Part shown: piece after piece, positions 19,959 to 30,581 of the stretch | How the letters are laid out: each line of letters begins with the position of its first letter | Position numbering within the stretch: the first letter of the stretch is position 1 | Source of the DNA: Chrysophaeum taylorii | Taxonomy: Eukaryota > Sar > Pelagophyceae > Pelagomonadales > Pelagomonadaceae | Direction of reading: 5' to 3' | Length of the DNA stretch: 64,000 bases | Assembly (NCBI GenBank): GCA_029834535.1 | Contig: JAQMWT010000498.1 | Span: 59,738 to 123,737, forward strand | Notes under the pieces: generated by a model | What the model was told of the DNA's origin: nothing | Databases searched by the model: none | The model's input: the letters and a program-made list of their open reading frames with translations, nothing else | Program-made: the position numbers and the translations under genes

Positions 19959-22223
19959 ATGGCGCCGCCCATGTTGGAGGACCCCAGTTCGACGACGGGG
20001 CTCTCGACGCCGCCGCCGCCGCCGCCGCTAAAGCCGCCGCAAAAACCGAGCAGCGTCGTCCTCAGCGTCGTGATGCGCGTCGCCAAGACGCCGATCGTCG
20101 CGTGCTCGTTGTTGGGCCTCGCGTGGAACCTCGCCATAGGCCAGGTGCCCGGACCGATTTCGTTTATGCTCGAGACCCTCGGGGACGCGTTCACGCCCTG
20201 CGCGCTCTTCTTCACCGGCCTTTCGTTGGTCGGCAAGGTCGCTCGCCTCACGCCGTCGAGACTCCTGCTCCCGTCGACCTTGACCGTCTGCAAGGTGATC
20301 GTCCTCCCTGTGGTCGTCTACCTTTCGGTGGGCCTGGCCGGCGGCAACGGCTCGACGCGTGGCTTTGGGTTTGTGTACGGCGCGATCCCGACCGCACCCT
20401 CCGTCCTTGTCTACGCCCACGAGTACATGAGCGCGGACCCCAAGGTCGTCGACCAGGTCGCCGTCTCGCTCGTCGTCTGCACGCTCGCCGCGACACCCGT
20501 ACTCTTCGTCGCCGGCATGCTTGTCAAGGACAGCAGCAACGACGGCGTCGAAACCGACGCGCGGGACGCGGCCTACTTCCTCAGCATCCCCTCGGCCGTC
20601 TTGTCGTCGTGGCTAGTCGCGAGCTTCGCCGCGAGCTGGTACCAAGAACGGCGAGAGGCCCGGAAAAACGGCGGCGACGGCCGCCATCGTAAGGTTGGCT
20701 GGCGCGCGGCCGACACGCGCGTTCTCCTCCTCGTCATCGTCGCCTTCTCCCACGCCGCCGCCAGCGCCAACTCGGCGACGTGTTTCTCGTCGTACACGCA
20801 TCAGAGCGACGGCGTCGTCCTGGTGCGCGTCTCGCGCTATTTCGTGGGCTCTTTCTGCCGCCTCGCTGCGAGCGGCGCCGCGGCTGCGACGGCGCTCCTC
20901 CCCGAGAAGCCCACGCCATCCCTGCGAGTTTTTGGCGACGATCAACAGCCAGAAGGTGGAGTGTGCATGCGGGCGCTGCGTCCCTGTTACGACCGCGTCA
21001 ACGTAGGAGGAGGAAGTACTCCGGCGGCGCAGTCGGGACCGCCGCGCCGCCGCCGCCGCCACGAAACGCTCGCCGAGCTCTTCCGCGCCGAAGACGACGA
21101 CGACGACCTTTCGGCGGAGGAATCGAAACAGCAAGACTTGACCCCCGACGTCGTCGTCGGAGAGGACTCGGCGTCGTCGAGGTCGTCGGGCCTTTGCGCA
21201 CCGTTGCTGGCCGACAACGATGATGAAGCGTATCGGCCGCAACCGCCGCGGGACCGCATGGTGCGAGCGCTCGTGTGGTGCGTCGCTACGCCGCTCGCGA
21301 TTTCGATCGCGCTCCCCCTGACGACTCCGGCCAACCTCGAAGCGCGCGAAGAAGATCCTTGCGGATACGTATACGGCTCGGCGCAGTACGCCTCCGCGGC
21401 CGCGTACTTGGCGCTGTGCGTCGTGGCTAGCTTGGTCGGCTTGAGACGGACGCGAGAGATCGTGGACGTCCGCTACAATCTCCTTCGGTCGGCCTCCTTT
21501 TTGGCGGCGGCGTCGTCGGCGTCGCCGCCGAGCTCGCCGCGACACCCCCCCCCCCACTTAGCCCCGGACTCGCTCCCGGGGGGCGCCGACACCCTCGGCT
21601 CGAACGACAACCTCGCTGCCCTCGCGGCGATGGTGGCGCGCGAAAACCGCGAGGCGCTCCGCCGCGAGTTGACGAACCCACCCCCCGACCAAGCCTCGAC
21701 CAAGCTCGTCGCGACCATCGGGCACCGCATGATGCTCCTCATCATCATCCACGCTCTCTACGCGTTCTTAGCCTGCTGCGCGTGCGTCGCCCACCTCGCG
21801 CCGTCCAGCGGCCGGGCCACGAAAAAGGTCGGGAACCACTTTGCTCCCTGTCACGCCGCGCAGGTCCTAATGTTCGTAGACGTCACCGTCGAATCTTCGC
21901 TCGGTATCTTCATGTTTTTCGTTTTCGGTCTCACGAAGAACCAAGTTCTCTGGCAAGCGATCACGACCCGCGTCAAGAACGCCTGGAGTGAGCGTAAGTT
22001 TTTTGCAACCTGCGTTGATCCTGCTCGTGCAGCTTCGTGCGGCGACTGGCCCGTCGTCGCGCCGCGCCCGTTGGACGAGAGACGGCGACGAAACGGCAGA
22101 GATCTGCCGCCGATTACGGCCGACGAAAGGCGGCGACACCACTCCTCCGCCCTGCAACGCGACACCTACCACATCGCGTCGGTCGACATCAACGAAATCC
22201 ATTTTGTTGTTGCCGGTTCTTAG
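19410..22223 (+). CDS. GPR155: LYCHOS/GPR155-like protein: auxin-carrier-like domain plus GPCR-like domain
   Basis: Exons 19410-21993 and 22033-22223 give 924 aa. The 39-nt intron (21994-22032, GTAAGT...GTGCAG) is a multiple of three with no stop, so retention would only add 13 residues. The N-terminal half matches the PIN-like transporter domain of GPR155: GIISMGYFAGRAELIS, GRFSLPALLFTELATL, TQSNDFALGLPVMTALF, PVSLLLLNPIGFLLMG and, further on, YGAIPTAPSVLVYAHEY. An Asp run (19927-19960) and Pro run interrupt the loop. The C-terminal half (about residues 430-860) has more hydrophobic segments as in the GPCR-like domain, ending ESSLGIFMFFVFGLTK. Animal LYCHOS is a lysosomal cholesterol sensor. 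No C-terminal DEP domain is visible here. Confidence 0.8.
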
Positions 22224-22415
22224 GGGGGGGGGCGCTACCAACAACAACAGCCGAGGACGCCCTGTCTTTCTTTATTTTATCGGAAAGAAGAATGACAGCG
22301 TAGAGGGAGGCGATATGTGCGACCATGATCACGCCGCAGGGCGGGAAGTAGAGGAGGGACGGGAACTTGCCCGGCGCGATCTTATCGTCGTCGGCGTGAG
22401 CACCTTCGACCTCCA

Positions 22416-22462
<47 letters not shown>

Positions 22463-22528
22463 ATGAATAAATAAACAAATAAAATAAATAAAATAAAATA
22501 AAATAAATAAATAAATAAATAAATAAAT
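22416..22528. repeat. (AAAT)n microsatellite, about 110 bp
   Basis: Long, slightly interrupted TAAA/AAAT repeat downstream of the LYCHOS-like gene. Confidence 0.95.
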
Positions 22529-23816
22529 GCCTCAAGAAAAAATGTCGAGCGCCTGTCTCACAGCGCACAGGCGATCATCCTATAGTAGCACTCGCGTGTG
22601 CCGAAGTAAAACGCAAGGACCTTCATCAGGCCCGGGCTGGTGTTCCGAATACTACTCAGGAACGGTCGATTTTGGGCGGAGGACGAGAGATTTTGATTTT
22701 TTGCCACAGTCAGTCAGTCTGTTTGTATGTCTGCTTCTTTTTCGATATATTCTTCTATTATAATATTGTGGAATAATTGAATTTAATTTCTACAGCAACG
22801 GGCGTTACCGACCCCTTGCGCAGACGGAATTGTCCGCACGCCTTGAATCCCGCTGTTAACAAAAATATATGCTTTGGCGCGACTTTTTCAATTTGGTGCA
22901 GCGGCATTCGATTCGCGGACCTCGATGCGTCTCCGGCTGGTGTGGATTCCAAAACTAACGAAGTTACCTCCTAAGTACACAGCCCGTGCACGCGATATAT
23001 CATATCGTCACCATCTTGTTCGACTTCGAGTCTTCCAAAGGACATTGAAGAATTGTGTCGCCCGACTCGGCGGCGTCGATGCCGTCGTCGTCGATAAAGC
23101 CCTTCCTCGAATGTACGTTCTGAATCAAATCACCAACAGCAGTGGCCCACGCGCTCTGAGCGGTGGCGCTCTTCCTTCGAGGCGGCATATGGCGTGAGAC
23201 CGACAAAACGCGCGTGCTTCTTCGATTCATCGTTGCCTTCGTCCAGGCGGTTACCGATATCTTCCTCGGCAACAAGATGGTGCACAACAACTGACCCACT
23301 GTTGCTCCAACTATCCGAGATGTCTTCACTACCACCAACAAAGTGCTCAAACGCGACCGGCCGAGATAACTAACTCCCTCGCTGACTTTGTCGGATGACG
23401 ACGTGACCGCACGTGCCTACTTCTTGATTGGGGAGGAGACGTACCCGTCCGAGGGGGCGACGAGGTTAATCATCAGTCTACTACTTATATTTCTAAAATA
23501 TAAAAATCATAATACTTGGCTCACGAGCAGAAAGTTCGGCTGTAAAAGATGGACTCTCGAGCGGTCATCGAAGGGTACTTTGCGCCGCACAAGCGCAGTC
23601 AGCGCTCTGGTTATGGGCTCTGAGCCATAGGCTCCCTCGGCCATCCAATACCCTGCCCCCTTCTTCTCTACGATTTTGAAGAAATCGTGGTCCCAAGTTC
23701 ACATCTTTCCCTGGCAACAATTTACACTCTCATCTGACTGGCTACATCGTCAGCATTAAAAATCAAACACCGAGGGCGGCGGCGTTAGTAGTACCCTGAA
23801 ACAGGGGGTGCCTGTG

Positions 23817-23817
<1 letters not shown>

Positions 23818-23848
<31 letters not shown>
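23818..23848. repeat. (GACA)n microsatellite
   Basis: About seven GACA copies. The same motif occurs inside the 1.04-kb repeat units at the right end of the window. Confidence 0.9.
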
Positions 23849-24580
23849 TAAGCCCTTATGTGGCAGAAATAGTAACATGGGATATCAGGCAGGTCCGGAG
23901 AAGCCGACCCATACTCCGCTGCCCTTTGAATTCCTCTGCTGCGTCTACATTATCGGCGCCGTAAGCTTCTACTCCCTGTCGGCCAATACAATACAACGGT
24001 CGTCGTCGTCTAGTGTGTAGGGCATTCTCTTCTCTCCAGCCTTTAATACCACATTCTCAGAAGAACCAGTCTCCTCACAATGTTCGGGTAGTGTAGTGAG
24101 CGGGGGTGCGTATAATGTCGGGTTTAAGGTCGAGTAGCAGGAGTCCGTAATAGGACGTCACGTCGCCGATCACCAATGTCCATAACACGCGCAGATCATA
24201 TAGAAGGAAAGAGCGCCGTCTTTAAGCGAACTCATGGCACCCATTGCTCAGGGTACGGTGTCACACGACGCAAAACACTCAGTACCCAGAGTCGGACCAC
24301 GTTACCTCGAAGCCAGCGCGTAGGTTGTCGCGAACGAGCCTCGCCGTCCTCTCGTTGCATCCAGGGCTTCGGCCGAAGGTCTTCGAGTAGCCATATATCG
24401 CAATAAGGTTTCTCTCGGAGTCTTGGCGAATGCGACCGCCACCAATCACGCGACACGAGATTCCCCACGGTCTTAGCCTGCGGCGCCGCGAGTCGCCCAA
24501 AAGCAAACGGGGGGACTCGGGGCTCGAACTGCGCGGCCGTCACCTGTTCGGTCGCGCTCTACGTGAGCGCCGACGCAAAG

Positions 24581-25022
24581 TTACCTCGTATACCTCGGCG
24601 TGGTAGAGGAGCCCGGAGATTGAACGCACGACGAGCCTCGTCTCGACGCCGCGGGCGATTTCCAACAAGACGTACCTAGATCTGCATCAACGGAAAAAAA
24701 TCTTCGAGCCAGACGCGGCCCTCGCTTCCAGGTACCCTCGGCAATCTCGACCGTCGGCAACGACATAAAGACGTCAGCCCCATCGCCATTTCCGACCGCC
24801 TCGCGCCCATGAGCCTCGAGAATCGCGCGCGCTGCCTGGAGAAACGCGTCGCAAACACTTGGCACTCTCAGGTCGTACAGCATTCAACGGCGCTCCGCTT
24901 TCTTCGTCGAACTTGGGACGAGCTCGATGCGCTTTCACCATGAGAAGCACAAAGAGTCCTGATAAATACTTGATAATCATGCGGCGCTCATCACTGTTCG
25001 GCTTTATGAATCCGTTACTCAA
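24581..25022 (-). pseudogene. Protein-like reverse frames split by a frameshift
   Basis: A reverse frame from about 25022 reads FIKPNSDERRMIIKYLSGLF then VKAHRARPKFDEESGAPLN. At about 24885 another frame takes over with LRVPSVCDAFLQAARAILEA and ADVFMSLPTVEIAEGTW. Both halves have globular-protein composition and meet without a gap, as expected for one coding sequence with an indel (or an unseen intron). I do not recognise the family. The surrounding block lacks intact genes. Confidence 0.3.
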
Positions 25023-25569
25023 CGGAACTCTACCTCTTTAGACGTGGTTCAAACCTGGTGACCGAAAAAACTAGTGCTGCTGCCTCGGTCATCCTGCAAT
25101 CAAACCTATAAGTGTTTTTAAAATGCCTGCAGCGTAGTACCTCCTAGACAGGTCGGTCGTCTCCTGGTGTATCGATCGCGTCCGCGAGGATCTGTCTGGT
25201 GTGCTAGACTTGACAGCATGGTCCCGCCGGCCATACATGTCCGCCACAGACGTAGAAACGCGCAGAGTCGGATGTGCACATAGCTGTTGTCCTCTTAGAG
25301 TTCGGGCGACTCGTTCCAGCCTCGATCGCGCCGTTTCGCTTGAGAGAGGGTTGCGGAGGGGGGAGGGGGAGCTCGGCGAGGATGTCCAGTCGTGTCGGTC
25401 TTGGTTGATAGGCGCGCCGAAGAGTAACGGCATGATGATCTTGACGAGGCGGTCGCTGGAGCCGAAGTATATGGCGGCGAGGATACTGTCGATCGCGTTC
25501 TCGATGTCGGGATGGAGTAAGATGAGACCGTAGATGTGGGCGCGAAAATGTCAGGATGTCGAGGTCAAG

Positions 25570-25631
25570 TTTCCTCGAGGATCGCGTGGCACACCCTGCG
25601 TTTCCTCGAGGATCGCGTGGTACACCCTGCC
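25570..25631. repeat. 31-bp tandem duplication (2 copies)
   Basis: Copies 25570-25600 and 25601-25631, starting TTTCCTCGAGGATCGCGTGG, differ at two positions. Confidence 0.9.
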
Positions 25632-26099
25632 GTGAAGGTAAACGACGCTGCAGTGTCCGATTTTGGAGAAGCGGGCAATTTGGGTGTCCGTGTAGGTCGT
25701 TTTTTTTTTGGGGGGGGGGCACAACACACAAGCAGGAATAGAGATGTCGGAACTTTGTTCCGTGCCGCTAGTTATTATAACTCGTCGCGGATCGAACTTA
25801 TATTCTAGATGGCCGTGCCACTTTTCTTGACGAAGGTGGCGCCATAACTCTTTTCCCCCCACATAACTCTTTTTCCCCCACAACGTCCATCTACATGCGG
25901 AGCTCCCTCCTTCTTACCCGAGATCGCACGTCCGCCCCCAGTTCGACTGTTCTTTCTCTCTCGCCGAGTTTTGGTCCAGTCCGGCGGCTATTCTTTTTTT
26001 TTTTCTCGCGCGCACGAACAATGGGCGCTTTTAACAGTTCTCCGCTGCCACGCGAATATCCCGACAGGCGAGCACACCACCATCCAAGTCGGGGTCTTG

Positions 26100-26923
26100 T
26101 TAAACCAAGAGGACGGCGTTAATGCAGCCATCGAGCTCGGGGTTGTTGGTAACTTGGGCATACTTTCCCCATACGACACGGCCCGAGGTGGTGACGAGGC
26201 CAAGCTCGGAGACGTTGACTTCGATGATGGTCCCCTTCGTAACGACCCCGAGACTTGTGTACATAGAGGAGGAGGGGTTTTTCTTGACGCCAATGATGTC
26301 GAGGTGGAATGTGGCTTTGAGCTCGGGGTGGGTGACGTGGGCCTTTTTCATGCGGAGGCCCGAGGGCCGGATAAATCGCTCGTACTTGGGTGGTTTTCTC
26401 GTAAAGTTCTCGTCGACAAACGTGACCTTGGTGACGACGCGCTTCCAGGACTTTTTTTTCCTTTTGCCGGTCGTCTGCACGCGGAACATCTCGTCGTCCG
26501 CGACGGGCTTGACCTTCGGGATCGGCACAGACCACTTGCCAGCCTTCTCGGCGCGTTTCTGCTTGATGGAGTTGGACAGGATCTTAGCACGGTTGACACC
26601 CTCGCGGTCGAGCAAGTATGCCGGAACGGCGCCATCGTTGGCGCCGTCGTCGTTCCGCGCCCGCGCCTCTTTCTCCTCGTGCATCGCGATCGTCTTCCGC
26701 ATAGTCGCCTTCTCCTTAAACCGCTTCTTGTTGTGAAGCTTGGCGCGCAGCCCGTGCACCTTCCGCGCGAAGGTTGCGCGCCGATGGACCTCCCGCGCTT
26801 CCTTCTTACGTTTGCGTTCGGGCGCGTCAAGGCGCTCGCCGTGCCGTTTCCGATGCTGCTCGATGTACTCGTGCCTGTACGGCGATCAAGGGGACTAGTC
26901 CAGATAGAGACGCACTGGGGCAT
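26100..26923 (-). CDS. NSA2: Ribosome biogenesis factor NSA2
   Basis: Reverse-strand exons 26916-26923 (8 nt: ATG CCC CA) and 26100-26874 give 260 aa, the exact length of human NSA2. The 41-nt intron (26875-26915, GTGCGT...TACAG) joins MPQ to [16 protein letters not shown]. Highly conserved blocks follow: [90 protein letters not shown] and [23 protein letters not shown]2 is an eS8-fold assembly factor of pre-60S particles in the nucleolus. The tiny first exon would be missed by most gene finders. Confidence 0.96.
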
Positions 26924-27299
26924 GAGACGATGAGCTCCACCACCACGACCGCGACCAAAAACCCTTACTTATCGCTCGACCGAAGCTTTGTACATTCAGC
27001 AACCCCCCTATTACCACCACCCCTTCGTATGGAGGGCCTCTCCCCCCCGCCTCCCGTCGCAGCCACTGGGTCCTTAGCTCGATCGCCCATACCAAGGTCA
27101 CCGCGCTCAACGAACCCCGAGGTGAACGAACGCCCGCCCTACATGCACTTCTTTTATTGGCACTCCCGCTCTTGTTGTAGCAGGCGCAACATTAACATTA
27201 TTGCGTAGAACAATTAGTAGGCGGGTGTTTTGTGCGAGTCGAACCGCAGACCATCCACCACCTGTCCTCGAGGAAGTCGGTTTCAAGAGCTGAATTTAC
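26924..27299. other. Intergenic 376 bp
   Basis: Lies between the NSA2 start and the 3' end of the small secreted protein gene. No gene is seen. Confidence 0.5.
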
Positions 27300-27644
27300 T
27301 TATTGGGGAATGAATTGCTTGGCCTCGCGTTTGGCGATGATCGCCGCGGCCACGCGCTCTCCCTCCTCGCGACTGTACGCCCGCATGATGCCGTTGGTGG
27401 TGTGAAGGACGCTGGCTGGCTGCGGGTCGTCGGTCAGATGGCGGCGGTCTTGAGGAGGGAGCTGGTAGCGCGAGGGTCGCGCGTCGAGTGTTTTTTTTCC
27501 ATTCTCGGTCGCTCTCATCGACTTCATCGTTGAGGCCAGAATCTTCTCTGCGATGGCCGCGCCTTCCTCGCGTGGATAGACGTGGACATCGGTCGACGCG
27601 ACAGCCATCAAGGTGATGAGCAAGAAGAAGAAGGCCCGCCGCAT
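27300..27644 (-). CDS. Small secreted protein with internal REEG repeats
   Basis: 114 aa. MRRAFFFLLITLMAVAS is a signal peptide. The mature chain contains two copies of a short motif: VYPREEGAAIAEKILAS and AYSREEGERVAAAIIAKREA (Y.REEG...A..I.A). A less ordered linker lies between them. There are no cysteines. The function is unknown. Its start is 58 bp from the divergent SCO1 start, so a shared promoter is likely. Confidence 0.6.
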   Translation of the reverse strand: MRRAFFFLLITLMAVASTDVHVYPREEGAAIAEKILASTMKSMRATENGKKTLDARPSRYQLPPQDRRHLTDDPQPASVLHTTNGIMRAYSREEGERVAAAIIAKREAKQFIPQ

Positions 27645-27702
27645 GCTTCTTCTGAAGCTTTTTTCGGATACCGAAAGTGACGAGGGTAAGTAAGTAAGCG
27701 CG

Positions 27703-28395
27703 ATGATGATGCGTAGTGGGTTGCGATGGCGAACGATCGCGCGGCATGCGAGCGGAGCGCGCCGCGGCCCCGTTGGGTGGACGGGGCTCGCTTTGGTCGG
27801 TGCCGGCGGCGTGGGTCTAGCCGTCTACTACAATATTGAGAAGGAAAAGCGGCAGTCGCAGGCGACCACCAAGCAGACGACCTATGGAAAACCTGATTTG
27901 GGGGGGAAGTGGACTCTCGTCTCCGCCAATAGTGGGCTCCCGGTGACGGACGCCTCGTACCTCGGTAAATACACGTTGCTCTACTTTGGGTTCTCGCGCT
28001 GTCCGGACATCTGCCCCGCCGAGCTCGTCAAGGTTGGCGAAGTGCTGTCGCTCCTCGACGCGAAAAAAAATCCTCCCGAAGTTCAGGCGTTGTTTGTGTC
28101 GCTCGATCCAAATCGCGATTCGATCGAGCAGCTTCGGTACTACGCGAGCGACTTCGACGATCGTATCGATTTTTTGATTGGGACGCCAGACCAGGTAAAA
28201 ATCGCGGGAAAGAATTATCGAGTCTACTCGAGCGTTGCCGCGGGCGACGAGGACACCGACGATTATCTGATCGACCACTCCATCGTCCTCTACCTCAACG
28301 GTCCTGATGGAGACTTTCTCGACTTCTTCACGCAGTCGACTTCTGCGCGCGATGTCGCCGGCGGTATCATGAAGCATCACGCCAACCGAAAGTAG
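27703..28395 (+). CDS. SCO1: SCO1/SCO2 cytochrome c oxidase copper chaperone
   Basis: 230 aa. The basic N-terminus (MMMRSGLRWRTIARHASGAR) fits a mitochondrial presequence, followed by one membrane segment (LALVGAGGVGLAVYYNI). The thioredoxin-like domain has the copper-binding CxxxC in GFSRCPDICPAELVKVG and the distal copper-ligand His in YLIDHSIVLYLNG, plus VQALFVSLDPNRDS. It delivers copper to the CuA site of COX2 in the inner membrane facing the intermembrane space. All ligands are intact. The first of two in-frame ATGs at 27703 was chosen. Confidence 0.95.
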   Translation: MMMRSGLRWRTIARHASGARRGPVGWTGLALVGAGGVGLAVYYNIEKEKRQSQATTKQTTYGKPDLGGKWTLVSANSGLPVTDASYLGKYTLLYFGFSRCPDICPAELVKVGEVLSLLDAKKNPPEVQALFVSLDPNRDSIEQLRYYASDFDDRIDFLIGTPDQVKIAGKNYRVYSSVAAGDEDTDDYLIDHSIVLYLNGPDGDFLDFFTQSTSARDVAGGIMKHHANRK

Positions 28396-28797
28396 TCAGT
28401 TAGTCCAAGGAGAGGCTGGCGCGGCCCGCAATATTTTATATAATTAGAATGTACGACGCGCGGCGAGATAACGAAAGAAGAAACGATGCAGTGTCTGGCA
28501 GCGCGGCGGCGTCGCCGCCAATGTGACACTGTCGGAGGCGGAGGCGCGGAGGAGCGAGGTCATCATCAACACGCGCATCAGAAAATACAGGGACGAGGAG
28601 AAGAAAAATGAAGATGAAGAAGGCGGCTCCAAAGCGGCGGCAGTAGCAACAGGAGGGCTCGTTCGTTCGTTCGTTCGTTCGTCGCTCGAAGAAAAGGACT
28701 CACGAACACGACAAGGCGCTTTTTCGTTGGGATCGTCGAGAGGAAGAGAGTACACACAACAATGCTCAAGCGCTCGCTCGCAGCAGCAGCGGACGTA
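28396..28797. other. Intergenic, convergent, (CGTT)n
   Basis: 402 bp with a (GTTC) microsatellite at 28661-28682. No gene is seen. Confidence 0.5.
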
Positions 28798-30162
28798 TTA
28801 GGCCTTTTGCTCGGCCTGATTGATGGTGGCGTAGCCTTTTTGCTTGGGCATGGGGGCTTCGACGCCGAAGAGCTCGCTGTAGATCTTGGGGAGCATGAGA
28901 ACGCAGGAAATGATGGTCGCGACGAGCATGAAGTACCAGAGCGCGCTCCAGCCGAGGGCATCGGTGATGTAGGGGACGCAGATCTGGCCGAGGGCCGCGA
29001 CGAAGGAGCCCGAGCCGTTGATTAGGCCGACGACGGTGCCGAGGGCTTGCTTGTTGCCGCGGATCGAGGGGTGCTCCGCGAGGTCGGCGGCGACGGCCGA
29101 GGTTACGATGTTGTTGGGGCCGCCAATGAGGATGCCCATGCACGCGAGGATGACCATGAGCGTTGGGATATTGAGGTTATCCGCGGCGAGGGCCATCACG
29201 AAGAGCAACGGGCACAGGATGATGAGGAAGACGACGACGACGCAGCCGCGTCGTCCGCCGAGCGCGTCGCTTACGAGACCGACGATGATGCCGCCAGGCA
29301 TCATGCCGAAGTCGTAGAGCGTGGAGATGAGGTTGGCCGTGTCGGAGGAGAAGTGGCCCTGCAAAAACAGCGGAAGCCAAAAGAACAAAACGTAGTTAAT
29401 GGTCTTCATAAAGCCAAAGGCGATACAGTAGCCGGGGACGGACGGGATCGCGAGCGCGGCCTTAATCGAGATGGGAGAGCGCGCGGGTTCTTCGGCGACT
29501 GTCGTGAGGCCGTTGGTGACCGCCGCCTGTGCGGCCGCAGCCTCGGGGCTCGAGGGCAGAGCATAGTAACAGATCGCCCCCCACCCGGCGTTGATGATGA
29601 CCGGCCACATGAGTCCCCACCACCAGTCGAGGCCGGCGTAGTTGCACGCGATGATAATAAAGGGCGCGACAATGTTGCCAAAGTACTGGTGGGTCGTCCA
29701 GGATCCGTAAATCAACCCGCGGTTCTTCTTTGCGCCGGGCGTGACCATCCAGTTGCCCATAATCGACGTTCCGACGGGTCCGCCGATCGCCTGGAAGAAC
29801 CCGAAAATCAGGTAGACGCTCAAGAAGTACGCGTTGACGAAGATGAAATTCATCAGCCCGACGTTTTCCCAGATCCCAACCGCGAGGAGGAAGATGCAGA
29901 ACGCCGACCCGTACAACCCGATGCCCAGAACCTTTGATGGATTGTACATGTCGCCGAGCTGGCCCGCCAGCGGCGCGCCGAACGCGTAAGTGAACATGAA
30001 CCCCGCGTCCATCCTTCCGAGCACCAGCTTGCTGAGGCCCTTGCTAATCATGATGTTCTTGACGTTGGTATAGCACTTCCGCGTGATGTGATTGGCGGCG
30101 TACTGGACCCACGTGATGAAGAACACCCAGCTCTGCATGCGAGTCGTGATTTCCGGCGCCAT
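28798..30162 (-). CDS. SLC37/GlpT-type sugar-phosphate transporter (MFS)
   Basis: 454 aa from the ATG at 30162; upstream in-frame sequence has no MFS similarity. Twelve hydrophobic segments are recognisable. Motifs of the organophosphate:phosphate antiporter family include TWVQYAANHITRKCYTNVK (the R-K pair of SLC37/GlpT helix 1), GLSKLVLGRMDAGFMFTYAF, GIWENVGLM, IGGPVGTSIMGNWM, GLIYGSWTTHQYFGNIVAPF and, near the end, GGPNNIVTSAVAADLAEHPS. It is likely an ER or other endomembrane exchanger of sugar phosphate against phosphate (SLC37A3-like); the substrate is inferred from family only. No plastid presequence is visible. Confidence 0.88.
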   Translation of the reverse strand: MAPEITTRMQSWVFFITWVQYAANHITRKCYTNVKNIMISKGLSKLVLGRMDAGFMFTYAFGAPLAGQLGDMYNPSKVLGIGLYGSAFCIFLLAVGIWENVGLMNFIFVNAYFLSVYLIFGFFQAIGGPVGTSIMGNWMVTPGAKKNRGLIYGSWTTHQYFGNIVAPFIIIACNYAGLDWWWGLMWPVIINAGWGAICYYALPSSPEAAAAQAAVTNGLTTVAEEPARSPISIKAALAIPSVPGYCIAFGFMKTINYVLFFWLPLFLQGHFSSDTANLISTLYDFGMMPGGIIVGLVSDALGGRRGCVVVVFLIILCPLLFVMALAADNLNIPTLMVILACMGILIGGPNNIVTSAVAADLAEHPSIRGNKQALGTVVGLINGSGSFVAALGQICVPYITDALGWSALWYFMLVATIISCVLMLPKIYSELFGVEAPMPKQKGYATINQAEQKA

Positions 30163-30581
30163 TCTTGTTGTGCTCGTGGTTGCTGCTTTTCGCTGGCACG
30201 CAGTGTCGATGACCTGTTCCAATCGCTTCGACCACGACAATTCGACGAGAGACAGACAGACCCTGGGCCTCACCACGCACCTTTGCGAATCTTGTTGGCG
30301 ACCCTCGAGCGAGTGTCTGGCTGTCGTGGATTTGTGAATACACCTACCTTTCGACGAAGAAAAGTAAAGTGCAGCTGACCAAAATGTTACGAAAATGTAC
30401 AAGGTGTACTTGAACAGGCCAGCTGGAGCGAGAGGGTATGCGTTGGTCGCGGGAGGGTTAATAAGTCTAAGCAGGGGGGTGGTCTCCAAGTACCAACCCC
30501 CCACTTTGCCCACAAATCCCCCCCTTCATTCTCACGAGCAGTCCCCGCGAAAACAACCCCCCACTCACTCACTTATTATAC
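30163..30581. promoter_or_regulatory. Divergent SLC37-like / SYF1 intergenic region
   Basis: 419 bp between opposed start codons. No gene is seen. C-rich tracts (CCCCCC) lie near 30497-30530 upstream of SYF1. Regulatory content is inferred from position. Confidence 0.35.

Larger units (their letters stand above)
22224..26099. other. Gene-poor 3.9-kb block with microsatellites and decayed ORFs
   Basis: No intact gene is recognised. Several short reverse-strand frames look protein-like but are interrupted: 23000-23188 (begins MPPRRKSATAQSAW), 24581-25022 (listed separately) and about 25089-25540 (includes AAIYFGSSDRLVKIIMPLLF). They may be relics of a mobile element or a host pseudogene. Microsatellites and short tandem duplications are frequent. 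Confidence 0.5.

Noticed and set aside
27225-27265. Possible tRNA T-arm (GGTTCGACTC on the reverse strand)
   Set aside because: The T stem does not pair beyond one base and no D arm is found upstream.
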